DNA from: Halodurantibacterium daqingensis
GTDB taxonomy: Bacteria > Pseudomonadota > Alphaproteobacteria > Rhodobacterales > Rhodobacteraceae
Reading direction: 5' to 3'
Assembly (NCBI RefSeq): GCF_042666235.1
Contig: NZ_JBHTFQ010000004.1
Location: forward strand, 310,001 to 374,000
Length of the DNA: 64,000 bases
The position numbers and the translations under genes are program-made. Positions 1 through 7,929 of this stretch are shown piece after piece. Position 1 is the first letter of the stretch, and every line of letters begins with the position of its first letter. Under the pieces are notes generated by a model, which ran no database searches, had not been told where the DNA came from, and saw only the letters and a program-made list of their open reading frames with translations.

Positions 1-231
1 CGGCCCGATGCCGGGCAGTATCTGGCGCAGATCCGCTGCCCCGTCCTGCTTGTGACCGGGCGCGAGGATCAGTGGAGCCCGATCCGCCAGCACGAGGAAA
101 TCGCCGCGGCCGTGCCCGAAACCGAGCTGGTCGTGATTGAAGACGCCGGCCATTTCGCGCCGATCGAACGCCCCGAGGCCGTGCGCGACGCGGCACTGGC
201 CTGGCTTGCACAGAAGGGACTGCACGGATGA
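1..231 (+). CDS. alpha/beta hydrolase, C-terminal part (cut by window start)
   Basis: The reading frame is open from base 1 and gives the last 76 residues of an alpha/beta hydrolase. Visible are the late acid strand (CPVLLVTGREDQWSP, Asp as the likely charge-relay acid) and the catalytic histidine in AGHFAPIERPEAV, followed by the usual final helix. The nucleophile elbow lies outside the window. The stop codon overlaps the start of the ring-cleavage dioxygenase small subunit (ATGA), so the two are co-translated. From context it could hydrolyse a product of aromatic ring cleavage or an ester or lactone upstream of it; this is inference. The family call is firm, the substrate is not known. Confidence 0.8.
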   Translation, partial: RPDAGQYLAQIRCPVLLVTGREDQWSPIRQHEEIAAAVPETELVVIEDAGHFAPIERPEAVRDAALAWLAQKGLHG

Positions 232-569
232 CAACACCGAACCCGATCCCCGACACGCCGCTTTTCGACCGCAAGGGCTCGATCCGCGGCTATCGGATGA
301 ACAAGATGGCGATGGCCCTTGGCAACCCGGCCAACCGCAAGGCGTTTCTCGAGGACGAGGAGGCCTATCTCGACCGCTTCGGCCTGACCGCGGAAGAAAA
401 GACCGCCGTCATGGCCCGCGACTGGCACGAGATGGTGCGCCTGGGCGGCAACCTGTTCTTCATCCTGAAAATCTCGGCCGTCGATCCGGTGCCGATCACC
501 CAGATCGGCGCGGCGCAGGCGGGAATGGAACACGGGGCATTTCTTGCCCAACGGCTTGGAAAGGTCTGA
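228..569 (+). CDS. ligA: class III extradiol dioxygenase, small (alpha) subunit, LigA type
   Basis: A protein of 113 residues matching the small subunit of protocatechuate 4,5-dioxygenase and related enzymes. It has the all-helical LigA pattern, with RGYRMNKMAMALG near residues 20-32, a central LTAEEKTAVMARDW segment around residues 53-66, and the conserved GGN(L)FF stretch. In this family the small subunit caps the active site of the large subunit, which follows after 3 bases. The start codon overlaps the previous stop. The pair cleaves a catechol-type ring meta to the hydroxyl groups. Protocatechuate, gallate or a related acid is possible, and sequence alone does not separate them. Confidence 0.85.
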   Translation: MTTPNPIPDTPLFDRKGSIRGYRMNKMAMALGNPANRKAFLEDEEAYLDRFGLTAEEKTAVMARDWHEMVRLGGNLFFILKISAVDPVPITQIGAAQAGMEHGAFLAQRLGKV

Positions 570-572
570 GAC

Positions 573-1415
573 ATGGCGCAAATCATCGGCGGGCTGGGCA
601 CCAGCCACGTTCCCTCCATCGGCGTGGCGCTGGATCGCGGCCTGCACGACACGCCCGACTGGAAACCCTTCTTCGACGGCTACGAGGCCGGCAAGCAGTG
701 GATGCGCGACGCGAAGCCGGATGTCGCGGTGGTGATCTTCAACGATCACGGCAACAGCTTCTTCCTGGATCGCGTGCCGACCTTCGCGGTGGGCGTGGCC
801 GAAACCTACAAGCCCGTTGACGAAGGCTGGGGCCCGCGCGCGATCCCCGATTTCCAGGGCGCCGAGGACCTGTCCTGGCACCTGGTGGACAAGCTGGTCG
901 AGCGTCACTTCGACCCGCTGGTCTGCCGCGAGATCGAAGTCGATCACGGCCTTCAGGTCCCGATGGAGCTGTTCTTCGGCCGCCCCGACGCCTGGCCCGT
1001 CAAGGTCGTCCCGATCTGGGTCAACACGATCCAGTATCCGATCCCCACGCCCCAGCGCTGCTGGGACATGGGCCGGGTGCTGCGCGAGGCGATCGAAAGC
1101 TGGCCGGGGGATGAACGGGTGGTGATCCTTGGCACCGGCGGCCTGTCGCACCAGCTTCAGGGCGCCCGCGCCGGTTTCATCAACCGCGAGGCCGATCTCG
1201 CCTGGCTGGATGGCATCGCCACCGACCCCGAGCATTACCGCAACATGACCCGCGAGGACTATGTCGAGCAGTTCGGCTCGGAAGGGGCGGAACTGATCAT
1301 GTGGCTGGTGATGCGCGGCGCGATGGACGCAAAGGTGAACCTGATCCACAAGCATTACCATGCCCCCGCCTCGATGACCGGCGCGGGCATGGTGGTGCTG
1401 GAAAACGCAGGGTAG
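573..1415 (+). CDS. ligB: class III extradiol dioxygenase, large (beta) subunit, LigB type
   Basis: A catalytic subunit of 280 residues. The non-haem Fe(II) ligands of the LigB fold are all present: His12 (GTSHVPS), His59 (NDHGN) and Glu240 (GAELIMW). His193 in GGLSHQ is in the place of the general base. Length and motif spacing match LigB. It should open a protocatechuate-like ring between C4 and C5 in the cytoplasm together with the preceding LigA subunit. The start follows the LigA stop by three bases. A YciI-type protein follows after 4 bases, so the operon probably continues into processing of the ring-cleavage product. The substrate (protocatechuate, gallate, methylgallate or other) is not decided. 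Confidence 0.9.
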   Translation: MAQIIGGLGTSHVPSIGVALDRGLHDTPDWKPFFDGYEAGKQWMRDAKPDVAVVIFNDHGNSFFLDRVPTFAVGVAETYKPVDEGWGPRAIPDFQGAEDLSWHLVDKLVERHFDPLVCREIEVDHGLQVPMELFFGRPDAWPVKVVPIWVNTIQYPIPTPQRCWDMGRVLREAIESWPGDERVVILGTGGLSHQLQGARAGFINREADLAWLDGIATDPEHYRNMTREDYVEQFGSEGAELIMWLVMRGAMDAKVNLIHKHYHAPASMTGAGMVVLENAG

Positions 1416-1419
1416 GCGC

Positions 1420-1737
1420 GTGTTCTTCCTCATGCACTGCCTGCATCATCCCGGGATGGATGCCGCCCGGGATGAGCACCGCCCCGCCCACCGCGCCTGG
1501 GTCGGCTCGGGTGGCGGCGGGATCGTCTCGGTCCTGATCGGTTCGGCGCTGCTGGACGGGGGCGCGTCGGTCGGCAATTTCGGGATCCTTGAAGCCCCGG
1601 ATGCAGCCACCGCCCGCGCCTTCGCCGAGGGCGACCCGTTCCACCGCGCGGGCATCGTGTCCAGCATCACCCTGACCCCGCTTCCCGACAGCTTTCAGGC
1701 CGACCGGATCACCAATCCGATGAGTCCCCGGCTCTGA
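1420..1737 (+). CDS. YciI-like small protein
   Basis: A 105-residue protein of the YciI / muconolactone-isomerase-like ferredoxin fold. The family signature is visible as the run FAEGDPFHRAGI near residues 70-81, and His7 near the N terminus could be functional. I chose the GTG at 1420 because it lies 4 bases after the dioxygenase stop and keeps the usual N terminus (MFFLMHC); an internal ATG lies three codons on. YciI proteins act as small dehalogenases, isomerases or lactone-handling enzymes in several aromatic pathways. Here the likely role is a step after ring cleavage, by context only. It is the last gene of the operon. Confidence 0.75.
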   Translation: MFFLMHCLHHPGMDAARDEHRPAHRAWVGSGGGGIVSVLIGSALLDGGASVGNFGILEAPDAATARAFAEGDPFHRAGIVSSITLTPLPDSFQADRITNPMSPRL

Positions 1738-2347
1738 CCCTGCCGGAACCGCGGCCGGCCGGACCAGACCCCCGCAGCCCGGCTCGGGAAGCATGGCCAC
1801 CGCGCCTGCGCCGGAACCCTGGCCCGCGTCCGCGCAACGCAGCGACCTGAGCTGGCGCGGCCGGACTCTCGGGTGCTTCCTATCGTTGCGCGAGGGGCGT
1901 CACAGGGACGCAGCGCGGCCGCGCTGCTGCGCGTTCAAACGTGCATGGCGAGCAGCGCGAGAAGGCCGTCGAAAGCAACAGGGCCGTCATCGGGCACCAA
2001 CGCGACGCTGCCTTGGGCCCCTGACGGCTGGGCAGCGCGGTTCCTTCAAGCAAAGCATCATCCGCCAAGGCGGCGACAGCGGCCGTCACTGCCGGCGCCA
2101 CGGCAATGCCGCAAGGGGAAGGCAACGCCGATACCCGAGCCGGATGCGCAGCCGACCCTGCGGCCGATTGCCGAACCGGAGCCACCGCGCGCGCCGTGCT
2201 TCGGCGCCATGGGCCATGGAGCCGGATGACGCAACCCTGGAGGCAGGCTTGCCGCGCCGGGCGTTGAAGCGACGATCCCGATCGATGCAGAGGAGGCGGC
2301 CGCGCCTTGCGGGGCCCGCGCAGCCTGCCAACGGGGCTTGCTGCTGC
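1738..2347. other. gene-free stretch, about 610 bases
   Basis: It lies between the end of the ring-cleavage operon and the end of a minus-strand LysR gene, so two transcription units meet here. Open frames exist on both strands but are rich in Arg, Pro and Ala, show no domain and look like GC-rich noise. I see no hairpin with a T-tract, no tRNA and no repeat. It could be an old decayed gene. Confidence 0.5.
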
Positions 2348-3253
2348 TCAGGGCCCCGCGCCGTCGCGGACACTGGTCTCGGCCAGCCACGCCCGGAAGG
2401 CGATCAGCGGCGGATGGTCGGCCCGATCAGGCGGCCAGCACAGGTAATAGGCCTCGGGCGCGGGGTGGGGGCTGTCGCTCAGGGGCTGCAGGCTTCCCGC
2501 CGCAAGCTCGTCGGCAATCAGGAACCGCGGCAGCAGGGCCACGCCCAGCCCCGCCTTCGCCGCCTCGATCACCAGGGTGAACTGGTCGAAAAGCATCCCG
2601 CGCACATCCGCCGCATCCACCCCCTGCGCGATGAACCACCGCTCCCAGGCATCCGGGCGGGATACCAGATGCAGAAGCGGCGCGCGCCGGATATCAGCCG
2701 GCACCCGGACGATGAACCGCGCCGCGAGGGCGGGGCTGCAGACAGGCACGACATCCTCGTGTCGGAACAGCATCATCTCGGCCCCGGCCCAGTCCGCATG
2801 GCCGAAGTGGATTGCGGCATCCACCGCCTCGAGCGCGAAATCGAAAGGGGCAAGCCGGGTGACGATATTCACCCCCACCTCGGGGTGCAGCGCGAGGAAC
2901 CCGCCCAACCGCGGCGCCAGCCAGCGGGTGCCGAAGGTCGGCAGCACGGCAAGCGTCAGCGTGCCCCCCGCGGGATTGGCACGCAGGTTCAGCGAGGCCG
3001 TGCTGATCTTGCGCAAGGCATCGCGGATCTCGCGCGCATAGGCTGCCCCCGCCCTTGTGAGGCGGATCGTCTGCCGTTCGCGCAGGAACAGCGTCACGCC
3101 AAGCTGCGCCTCCAGCGCCCGGATCTGGCGCGACACGGCACTTTGGGTCAACGACAGTTCACGCGCCGCCTCGGTCACGCTTTCGGTGCGGGCCGCGGCC
3201 TCGAACGCCGTCAGAAGCGCAAGCGAGGGCAGGAAACGGCGCGGGATCTGCAT
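2348..3253 (-). CDS. LysR-family regulator, GcvA-like
   Basis: A 301-residue LysR regulator. The N-terminal helix-turn-helix is plain (FLPSLALLTAFEAAARTES, then LTQSAVSRQIRALE) and the pattern PSL-x-ALxAFEAAAR is that of the GcvA group. The effector domain follows (GTLTLAVLPTFGTRWLAPRL onward). I chose the ATG at 3253 because a GAGG-type ribosome site lies just before it and the homologous N terminus begins there; upstream in-frame starts would add unrelated residues. It is divergent from an FAD amine oxidase gene at 3345, the standard LysR target arrangement, and probably controls it in response to the amine or amino acid. The inducer is unknown. Confidence 0.88.
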   Translation of the reverse strand: MQIPRRFLPSLALLTAFEAAARTESVTEAARELSLTQSAVSRQIRALEAQLGVTLFLRERQTIRLTRAGAAYAREIRDALRKISTASLNLRANPAGGTLTLAVLPTFGTRWLAPRLGGFLALHPEVGVNIVTRLAPFDFALEAVDAAIHFGHADWAGAEMMLFRHEDVVPVCSPALAARFIVRVPADIRRAPLLHLVSRPDAWERWFIAQGVDAADVRGMLFDQFTLVIEAAKAGLGVALLPRFLIADELAAGSLQPLSDSPHPAPEAYYLCWPPDRADHPPLIAFRAWLAETSVRDGAGP

Positions 3254-3293
3254 CTCATTCCTCCAGGGCATGACCTCTGGATCAATCTTCGCT

Positions 3294-3310
3294 TTGCAGC
3301 GCGCGTGCAA
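3294..3310. promoter_or_regulatory. inverted repeat, candidate LysR operator
   Basis: TTGCA-N7-TGCAA, a perfect 5-base inverted repeat in the 91-base gap between the LysR gene and the divergent oxidase. Its place and dyad form fit a LysR recognition site. It does not show the simple T-N11-A form, so the call rests on position and symmetry. Confidence 0.4.
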
Positions 3311-3344
3311 GCGGCGAAACTGGTCTATCTGCACGGAGACCCAC

Positions 3345-4628
3345 ATGCTCAACGATCCCCGCTCTCACGGCCTATGGGAGAAATCCGCCCCCGAGGCGCC
3401 CGCAACCGCCCCGCTTTCGGGTGAGATTACCGCCGATGTCGCCGTGATCGGGGCGGGATACACCGGGCTTTCGGCGGCGCTGCATCTTGCGGAAGGCGGG
3501 GCGAGCGCCGTGGTGCTCGAAGCGGCCGAAATCGGCTTTGGCGGTGCGGGGCGCAATGTCGGGCTGGTGAATGCCGGCATGTGGGTCATGCCCGATACCC
3601 TGCCCGGGGTTCTGGGGGCGGTTCACGGCGACCGGCTGCTTGGCGCCCTCGGGGATGGGCCGGGCGAGGTATTCGACCTGATCTCCCGCCATGACATCGA
3701 CTGCGAAGCGGTCCGCACCGGCACGCTGCATTGCGCCGTGGGCGCGGCGGGCATGGCCGAGCTGCGCGACCGCGCCGTCCAGTGGCAAAGCCGCGGCGCG
3801 CCGGTGCATCTTCTGGATGCCCGGGAGGCCGAGGCGCGGATCGGATCGCGCGCCTATGCCGGGGCGCTACTGGATCTGCGCGCGGGCACGGTGCAACCGC
3901 TGGCCTATGCGCGGGGCCTTGCCCGTGCCGCGCTGAAGGCAGGTGCCGTGATCCATACCCGCACACCCGTGGGGGCGTTGCAGCAGGCTGACGCCGGCTG
4001 GCAGCTTGTGACGCCGGAAGGGCGGGTGCATGCGCGGCAGGTGCTGATGGCGACCGATGCCTATACCACCAGGGTGTTTCCGGAACTGGCCACCGAACAG
4101 GTGCGTCTGCCCTATTTCAACATCGCGACGGTGCCGCTGTCGGACAATCTGGCCCGTTCGGTCCTGCCCGAACGTCAGGGCGCCTGGGACACGCGCGAGG
4201 TGCTGTCGTCGTTCCGCTTTGACCGGGAAAACCGGCTGGTCTTCGGCAGCGTCGGTGCGCTGCGCGGACCGGGCGCCGCCCTGCACCGGAACTGGGCGCG
4301 CCGCGCCATCCGCAGCATCTTTCCGCAGCTCGAGGGCGTGGCCTTCGAGTCCGAATGGTATGGCCAGATCGGCATGACCGCCGACAACCTGCCGCGCTTT
4401 CACCGGCTGGCGCCGGGCATCATCTCGTTCAGTGGCTACAACGGTCGGGGCATTGCACCCGGGACCGTCTTTGGCCGACTGGCGTCCGAACTGCTTCTGG
4501 GCCGGATCAGCGAGGATGACCTGCCCCTGCCCCGCACCGATCCGGCGCCGGCCCGCTTCCGCACCGCCCGCGAAGCCTATTACGAAATCGGCGCGCAGCT
4601 TGTGCATCTGACCGCGAACCGCGTGTGA
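3345..4628 (+). CDS. FAD-dependent amine / D-amino-acid oxidase family protein (gamma-glutamylputrescine oxidase-like)
   Basis: A 427-residue flavoprotein of the DAO family. The N-terminal Rossmann motif DVAVIGAGYTGLSAALHL is followed by an acidic strand end (VVLEAAEIGFGGAGRNVG), and the C terminus carries the second FAD segment (FSGYNGRGIAPGTVFGRLAS). Family members oxidise the secondary or primary amine of gamma-glutamylputrescine, glycine, sarcosine or similar compounds, giving an imine plus H2O2 or reduced quinone. The N-terminal LWEKSAPEAP segment resembles PuuB-type enzymes. I chose ATG 3345 because GGAG lies 8 bases before it and the upstream frame overlaps the LysR gene. It is divergent from that LysR gene. 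No partner genes of a putrescine pathway are adjacent, so the substrate stays open. Confidence 0.85.
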   Translation: MLNDPRSHGLWEKSAPEAPATAPLSGEITADVAVIGAGYTGLSAALHLAEGGASAVVLEAAEIGFGGAGRNVGLVNAGMWVMPDTLPGVLGAVHGDRLLGALGDGPGEVFDLISRHDIDCEAVRTGTLHCAVGAAGMAELRDRAVQWQSRGAPVHLLDAREAEARIGSRAYAGALLDLRAGTVQPLAYARGLARAALKAGAVIHTRTPVGALQQADAGWQLVTPEGRVHARQVLMATDAYTTRVFPELATEQVRLPYFNIATVPLSDNLARSVLPERQGAWDTREVLSSFRFDRENRLVFGSVGALRGPGAALHRNWARRAIRSIFPQLEGVAFESEWYGQIGMTADNLPRFHRLAPGIISFSGYNGRGIAPGTVFGRLASELLLGRISEDDLPLPRTDPAPARFRTAREAYYEIGAQLVHLTANRV

Positions 4629-5249
4629 GGCGCGCACCCGGAAAGCTGGTGACGCCCGCCGCCGCCATCACCTGTCGCGGGTGGCAGGCTGCGCGCTGAC
4701 ACCTCTTGCCTTGGAACAGATCGGGCGGGCGTCCTGCCCCGGCCGGGCCAAAAGGCGCGGATCCGCCTTCAAGCGGATTTCCGGTGCGGTCACGGAGACA
4801 GGCTTGCCCCCGTAGCGTCTGGCGGTGCCCTGCGCTCCGCCGCCCGGGCAGGCACTCGGTCCTGCGCGTTTCGGGTTTTCTGACGTTGGCGATCGGGCGC
4901 AAATCGGGGCGCGCCCAAGCGGATTCAGCACATCCTCCCGGGCCGCGTAGCGCACAGGAAAAAGCCTGTCGTGAACGCGACAAACCGGCGTCATCGTCCG
5001 CGTCGCGGCAACGGCGTCTTGGCGCGAGAGTCGTAACGCGTGGTGAATCCGCCTTTCCTGCCGAAAGCGCGTGCATCACTTCATGGCCGCGCCGGTCCTC
5101 CCGCCCACCTCCCGGCAGCACTTCTCTGCATGCGACCTGCGGTGGGCCGCCGTCTCTGCCCATTCTTGTGGCACGCGTCGAAAACCCTGCCCCCGATCTG
5201 AGCATTTCCGGCCTTTGCCTTCGGGCAAGCCCGCCATCGAAATCTCTGC
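4629..5249. other. gene-free stretch, about 620 bases
   Basis: It lies between the oxidase stop and the promoter of the amide operon, with both flanking genes on the plus strand. Open frames here are Arg/Pro/Ser-rich, carry no domain and conflict between strands. I find no clear terminator after the oxidase and no RNA gene. The downstream end is covered by the promoter and leader entries. Confidence 0.5.
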
Positions 5250-5279
5250 TTGACGTGGGTTCCGCCACGGGCCTAGCTG
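5250..5279 (+). promoter_or_regulatory. candidate sigma-70 promoter of the amide operon
   Basis: TTGACG at 5250-5255 and TAGCTG at 5274-5279, separated by 18 bases. It is the best -35/-10 pair in the region before amiC. It would start a leader of roughly 85 bases that contains three hairpins. Confidence 0.5.
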
Positions 5280-5288
5280 AGGACACAT

Positions 5289-5358
5289 TCGGAAAAACCG
5301 ACCGGCACTCATGCCCCGTTCCAGGCCGTCCCGCACCGGCGCCCTGGCCGGCGCTTTT
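5289..5358 (+). terminator. leader hairpins ending in a terminator-like stem before amiC
   Basis: Three short stems follow the promoter: TCGG-AAAAA-CCGA (5289-5301), GGCA-CTCA-TGCC (5304-5315) and GCGCC-CTGGCC-GGCGC (5339-5354), the last followed directly by TTTT (5355-5358). The last stem resembles a short intrinsic terminator placed before the ribosome site of amiC. AmiR-type proteins act by stopping termination in such leaders. The hexaloop of the last stem has G at position 4 but not A at position 1, so it only partly fits the known ANTAR target. Function is inference. Confidence 0.4.
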
Positions 5359-5373
5359 GGCATTGGAGGCAGC

Positions 5374-6465
5374 ATGCGGCGGCGCGTCGAGATCGGCTTG
5401 CTCTATTCGCTGGAAGGGAGCTATGCGCTTCTCGCCCAGGCCGCGCGCACCGGTGCACTCCGGGCGATGGCCGCGGTCAACGCCGATCCGGCACTGGATC
5501 TGACGCTTGTACCTGTCGAACGTGATCCCAGAGGAAATATCGACCTTTACGGCCCGCTCTGCGAAGAAATCCTGCGCGATACCACGGCGCGGCATGTGGT
5601 TGGCTGTGTCACCTCCTGGAGCCGCAAGGAGGTGATCCCGACGCTGGAAAAGGCCGGTGGAACCCTCTGGTATGCCATCCCCTACGAAGGGTTCGAGGCA
5701 GCGGACTGCGTGGCCTATACCCATGCCTGCCCGAACCAGCACCTTGTTCCGCTTCTGGACTGGGTCTTTCCGCACCACGGACGGCGGGGATACCTGACCG
5801 GATCCAACTACATCTGGGGATGGGAAATGAACCGCATCGCCCGACAGGTGATCGGCGATGCAGGCGGCGAGGTGCTGGGCGAACGTTACCTGCCGCTCGG
5901 ATCGACCGATGTGGATCGCCTGTTGGCCGAGATCCGCGCGACGCGGCCGGATTTCATCCTGAATTCGCTGATCGGCCCGTCCTCCTACACCTTCATGCGG
6001 GCCTATGCCGCTCTGGGCCGCGAAGACCCGCATTTCCTGCCTGCCCGCTGTCCGGTCCTGTCGTGCAACGTGACCGAATGCGAACTGCCCGCCCTTGGCA
6101 CGGCCGGCGAGGGCCTCGTCGCCGCCGGCCCCTATTTCCGAGGCGCCACCGGGTGGCCTGCCTGGGGCGCCCCTTTCGGCAGTTCGCACGAGGCCGCAGC
6201 CTATGCCGCGGTTCGCGAACTTGCCGCCCTGCTGGCGCATCGCCCCGGGGCCGAGATGCTCCCGCTCGTGCAGCTTCTTAAGGGGCGGCCCGGCGCCATC
6301 GACCCGCAAACGCATCACACGACGCTGCCGGTGCTGATCGCGCAGATCGAGAACGGGGCCTTTGCGGTCCGGGCCGAGCTTCCAGCCGTGGCGGGCGATC
6401 CCTACCTCTCGCACCGAAACCGGCGCAGCGTTCCGCCCGCGCCGCGGCTGACGGTCGTGTCATGA
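5374..6465 (+). CDS. amiC: AmiC-type amide-sensing regulator (periplasmic-binding-protein fold)
   Basis: A 363-residue protein with the type I binding-protein fold of AmiC and UrtA, but without a signal peptide, as expected for the cytoplasmic sensor. Recognisable parts are VEIGLLYSLEGSYALL at the N terminus, GCVTSWSRKEVIP near residue 80, and GSNYIWGWEMNRIAR near residue 145. In Pseudomonas, AmiC binds AmiR and keeps it inactive until a short amide is bound. The gene overlaps amiR by 4 bases (ATGA), which supports a sensor-regulator pair. I chose ATG 5374, preceded by GGAGG; an in-frame ATG at 5311 would place the first 21 residues inside the leader hairpins. Ligand is inferred to be an amide from the neighbouring amidase. 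Confidence 0.85.
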   Translation: MRRRVEIGLLYSLEGSYALLAQAARTGALRAMAAVNADPALDLTLVPVERDPRGNIDLYGPLCEEILRDTTARHVVGCVTSWSRKEVIPTLEKAGGTLWYAIPYEGFEAADCVAYTHACPNQHLVPLLDWVFPHHGRRGYLTGSNYIWGWEMNRIARQVIGDAGGEVLGERYLPLGSTDVDRLLAEIRATRPDFILNSLIGPSSYTFMRAYAALGREDPHFLPARCPVLSCNVTECELPALGTAGEGLVAAGPYFRGATGWPAWGAPFGSSHEAAAYAAVRELAALLAHRPGAEMLPLVQLLKGRPGAIDPQTHHTTLPVLIAQIENGAFAVRAELPAVAGDPYLSHRNRRSVPPAPRLTVVS

Positions 6466-7064
6466 GGCGAGGGTTTCGCATCCCCGAACTGGGTGGCGCC
6501 CGGGTGGTGATCCTGCACCGGCCCCATCCGAACGTGCAGGCGCTTGCGCGCCAGCTTGTGGCCATCGGCCTGCGCGTGACCGAAAGCTGGCCCGATCCTG
6601 GACCCGAGGCACTGGCGGCCGACTTCATCTTTTTCGACGCTGACATGGGCTATGACCAGCAGTTCCCCTGGCGTGCGGGGGAATCGCCCATGCCGATGGT
6701 CGCGATGATCGGCTCCGAGGCGCCAGGCCGGATCGAATGGGCCCTGGCCCAGGGGGCGCATGCGCAGCTGCTGAAACCGGTCGGCACCAACGGCGCCTAC
6801 AGCGCGCTTCTGATTGCGCGACAGGCCTTCGAGGCACGCCGCGCCCTGTCGGCGGAGATCGCCGATCTGCGGCGCCGGCTCGCCGGCCGACAGACGGTGG
6901 TGCAGGCGGTGACACTGCTGGCTGCGCGCGGGAAATGCGAGATCGAGGCCTATGCGCAACTGCGCCAGCTTGCGATGGCCTGGCGCGAACCGATCGAGGA
7001 TGCCGCCGCCCGGATCGTGGCGCAACAGATGCAGGACGACGGGAATGACCGCACACACGGCTGA
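6462..7064 (+). CDS. amiR: AmiR-type transcription antiterminator with ANTAR domain
   Basis: A 200-residue protein with an N-terminal pseudo-receiver (ARVVILHRPHPNVQALARQL; the phosphorylation site is not typical), a central coiled helix (EARRALSAEIADLRRRLAG, near residues 125-143) and a C-terminal ANTAR domain. The ANTAR signature is visible in LLAARGKCEIEAYAQLRQLA followed by REPIEDAAARIV. ANTAR proteins bind paired RNA hairpins and let RNA polymerase pass a terminator. Together with AmiC, its overlapping upstream partner, it should switch on the operon when an amide is present. The last 20 bases overlap the start of the next permease gene. The RNA target may be the leader before amiC. Confidence 0.88.
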   Translation: MRRGFRIPELGGARVVILHRPHPNVQALARQLVAIGLRVTESWPDPGPEALAADFIFFDADMGYDQQFPWRAGESPMPMVAMIGSEAPGRIEWALAQGAHAQLLKPVGTNGAYSALLIARQAFEARRALSAEIADLRRRLAGRQTVVQAVTLLAARGKCEIEAYAQLRQLAMAWREPIEDAAARIVAQQMQDDGNDRTHG

Positions 7065-7929
7065 TCCGCTTCCACCGCCCGCAGGCGCCCTGCGCCGACT
7101 CTCTCGGCGTCCGCTGGCGCTGATCGGCCTCGCCATCATCGTGATCGCGGTGCTGGGCGCCCTTCTTGCCCCCTGGCTGACACCCCACGCCCCCAATGAA
7201 CAGTATTTCGACGGGTTGACGCTGGAGGGCGCGCCAATGCCGCCCGGCGGCGCCTTTGCCCTGGGGACCGACCTTCTGGGCCGCGACCTTCTGACCCGCA
7301 TCCTGTATGGCGCCCGGACCTCGCTGGTGATCGGAATCGTGGCAAACGGGCTTGCGTTGCTGATCGGGACGGTGATCGGGGTGACAGCGGGATATTTCCG
7401 GGGCTGGCTGGGCACCTTGCTGATGCGCTTCACCGACCTGATGATGGCATTCCCCGCCCTTCTTCTGGCGATCTGCCTGGCGGCGATCTTCCGGCCCTCG
7501 CTCTGGATCGTGGTGATGGTGATTGCGCTGGTGAACTGGGTGCAGACCGCGCGGGTGATCTATACCGAGACGACCTCGCTGGCCGAGCGCGAGTTCATCG
7601 CTGCTGAACGCACCCTTGGCGCGGGCACCTTCCGCATCCTTGGCCTGCACATCCTGCCGCATCTGGTGCCCACGATCATCGTCTGGGGCACGCTGGGAAT
7701 TTCGACGACCGTCCTGCTGGAGGCGACGCTGAGCTTTCTTGGTGTCGGCGTTCAGCCGCCGGTCCCGAGCTGGGGCAACATCATCTTCGAGAACCAGACC
7801 TGGTTTCAGGCCGCGCCCTGGCTCGTGTTCTTTCCGGGGCTGGCGATCCTGATGCTGGCGCTGGCCTTCAACCTTCTGGGCGATGCATTGCGCGACGTGC
7901 TGGACCCGACGCAGAGGGGGCGTGACTGA
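7045..7929 (+). CDS. dipeptide/nickel-type ABC transporter permease (DppC family)
   Basis: A 294-residue inner-membrane permease. It shows the DppC N-terminal helix (ALIGLAIIVIAVLGALLAPW), the family motif GTDLLGRDLLTRILYGARTSL, and the EAA loop that contacts the ATPase (EREFIAAERTLGAGTFRILG). I chose ATG 7045, which overlaps amiR by 20 bases, because it gives the usual short cytoplasmic start before the first helix. It pairs with the DppB-type permease that follows and with the binding protein and fused ATPase of the same operon. By context it imports an amide or an amide-bearing compound, not necessarily a peptide. Confidence 0.9.
   Translation: MTAHTADPLPPPAGALRRLSRRPLALIGLAIIVIAVLGALLAPWLTPHAPNEQYFDGLTLEGAPMPPGGAFALGTDLLGRDLLTRILYGARTSLVIGIVANGLALLIGTVIGVTAGYFRGWLGTLLMRFTDLMMAFPALLLAICLAAIFRPSLWIVVMVIALVNWVQTARVIYTETTSLAEREFIAAERTLGAGTFRILGLHILPHLVPTIIVWGTLGISTTVLLEATLSFLGVGVQPPVPSWGNIIFENQTWFQAAPWLVFFPGLAILMLALAFNLLGDALRDVLDPTQRGRD

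Noticed and set aside
1793..3424. A 543-codon plus-strand frame opposite the LysR gene
   Set aside because: The LysR helix-turn-helix on the minus strand is clear, and the plus-strand product is Arg/His-rich without homology.
5289..5358. Full match to the paired ANTAR hairpin motif
   Set aside because: Stems and a hexaloop exist, but no two hexaloops with A at position 1 and G at position 4 occur, so only a tentative leader terminator is claimed.
4507..6414. A 635-codon frame on the minus strand spanning the oxidase end, the gap and amiC
   Set aside because: Two well-supported plus-strand genes lie under it. No domain is seen.
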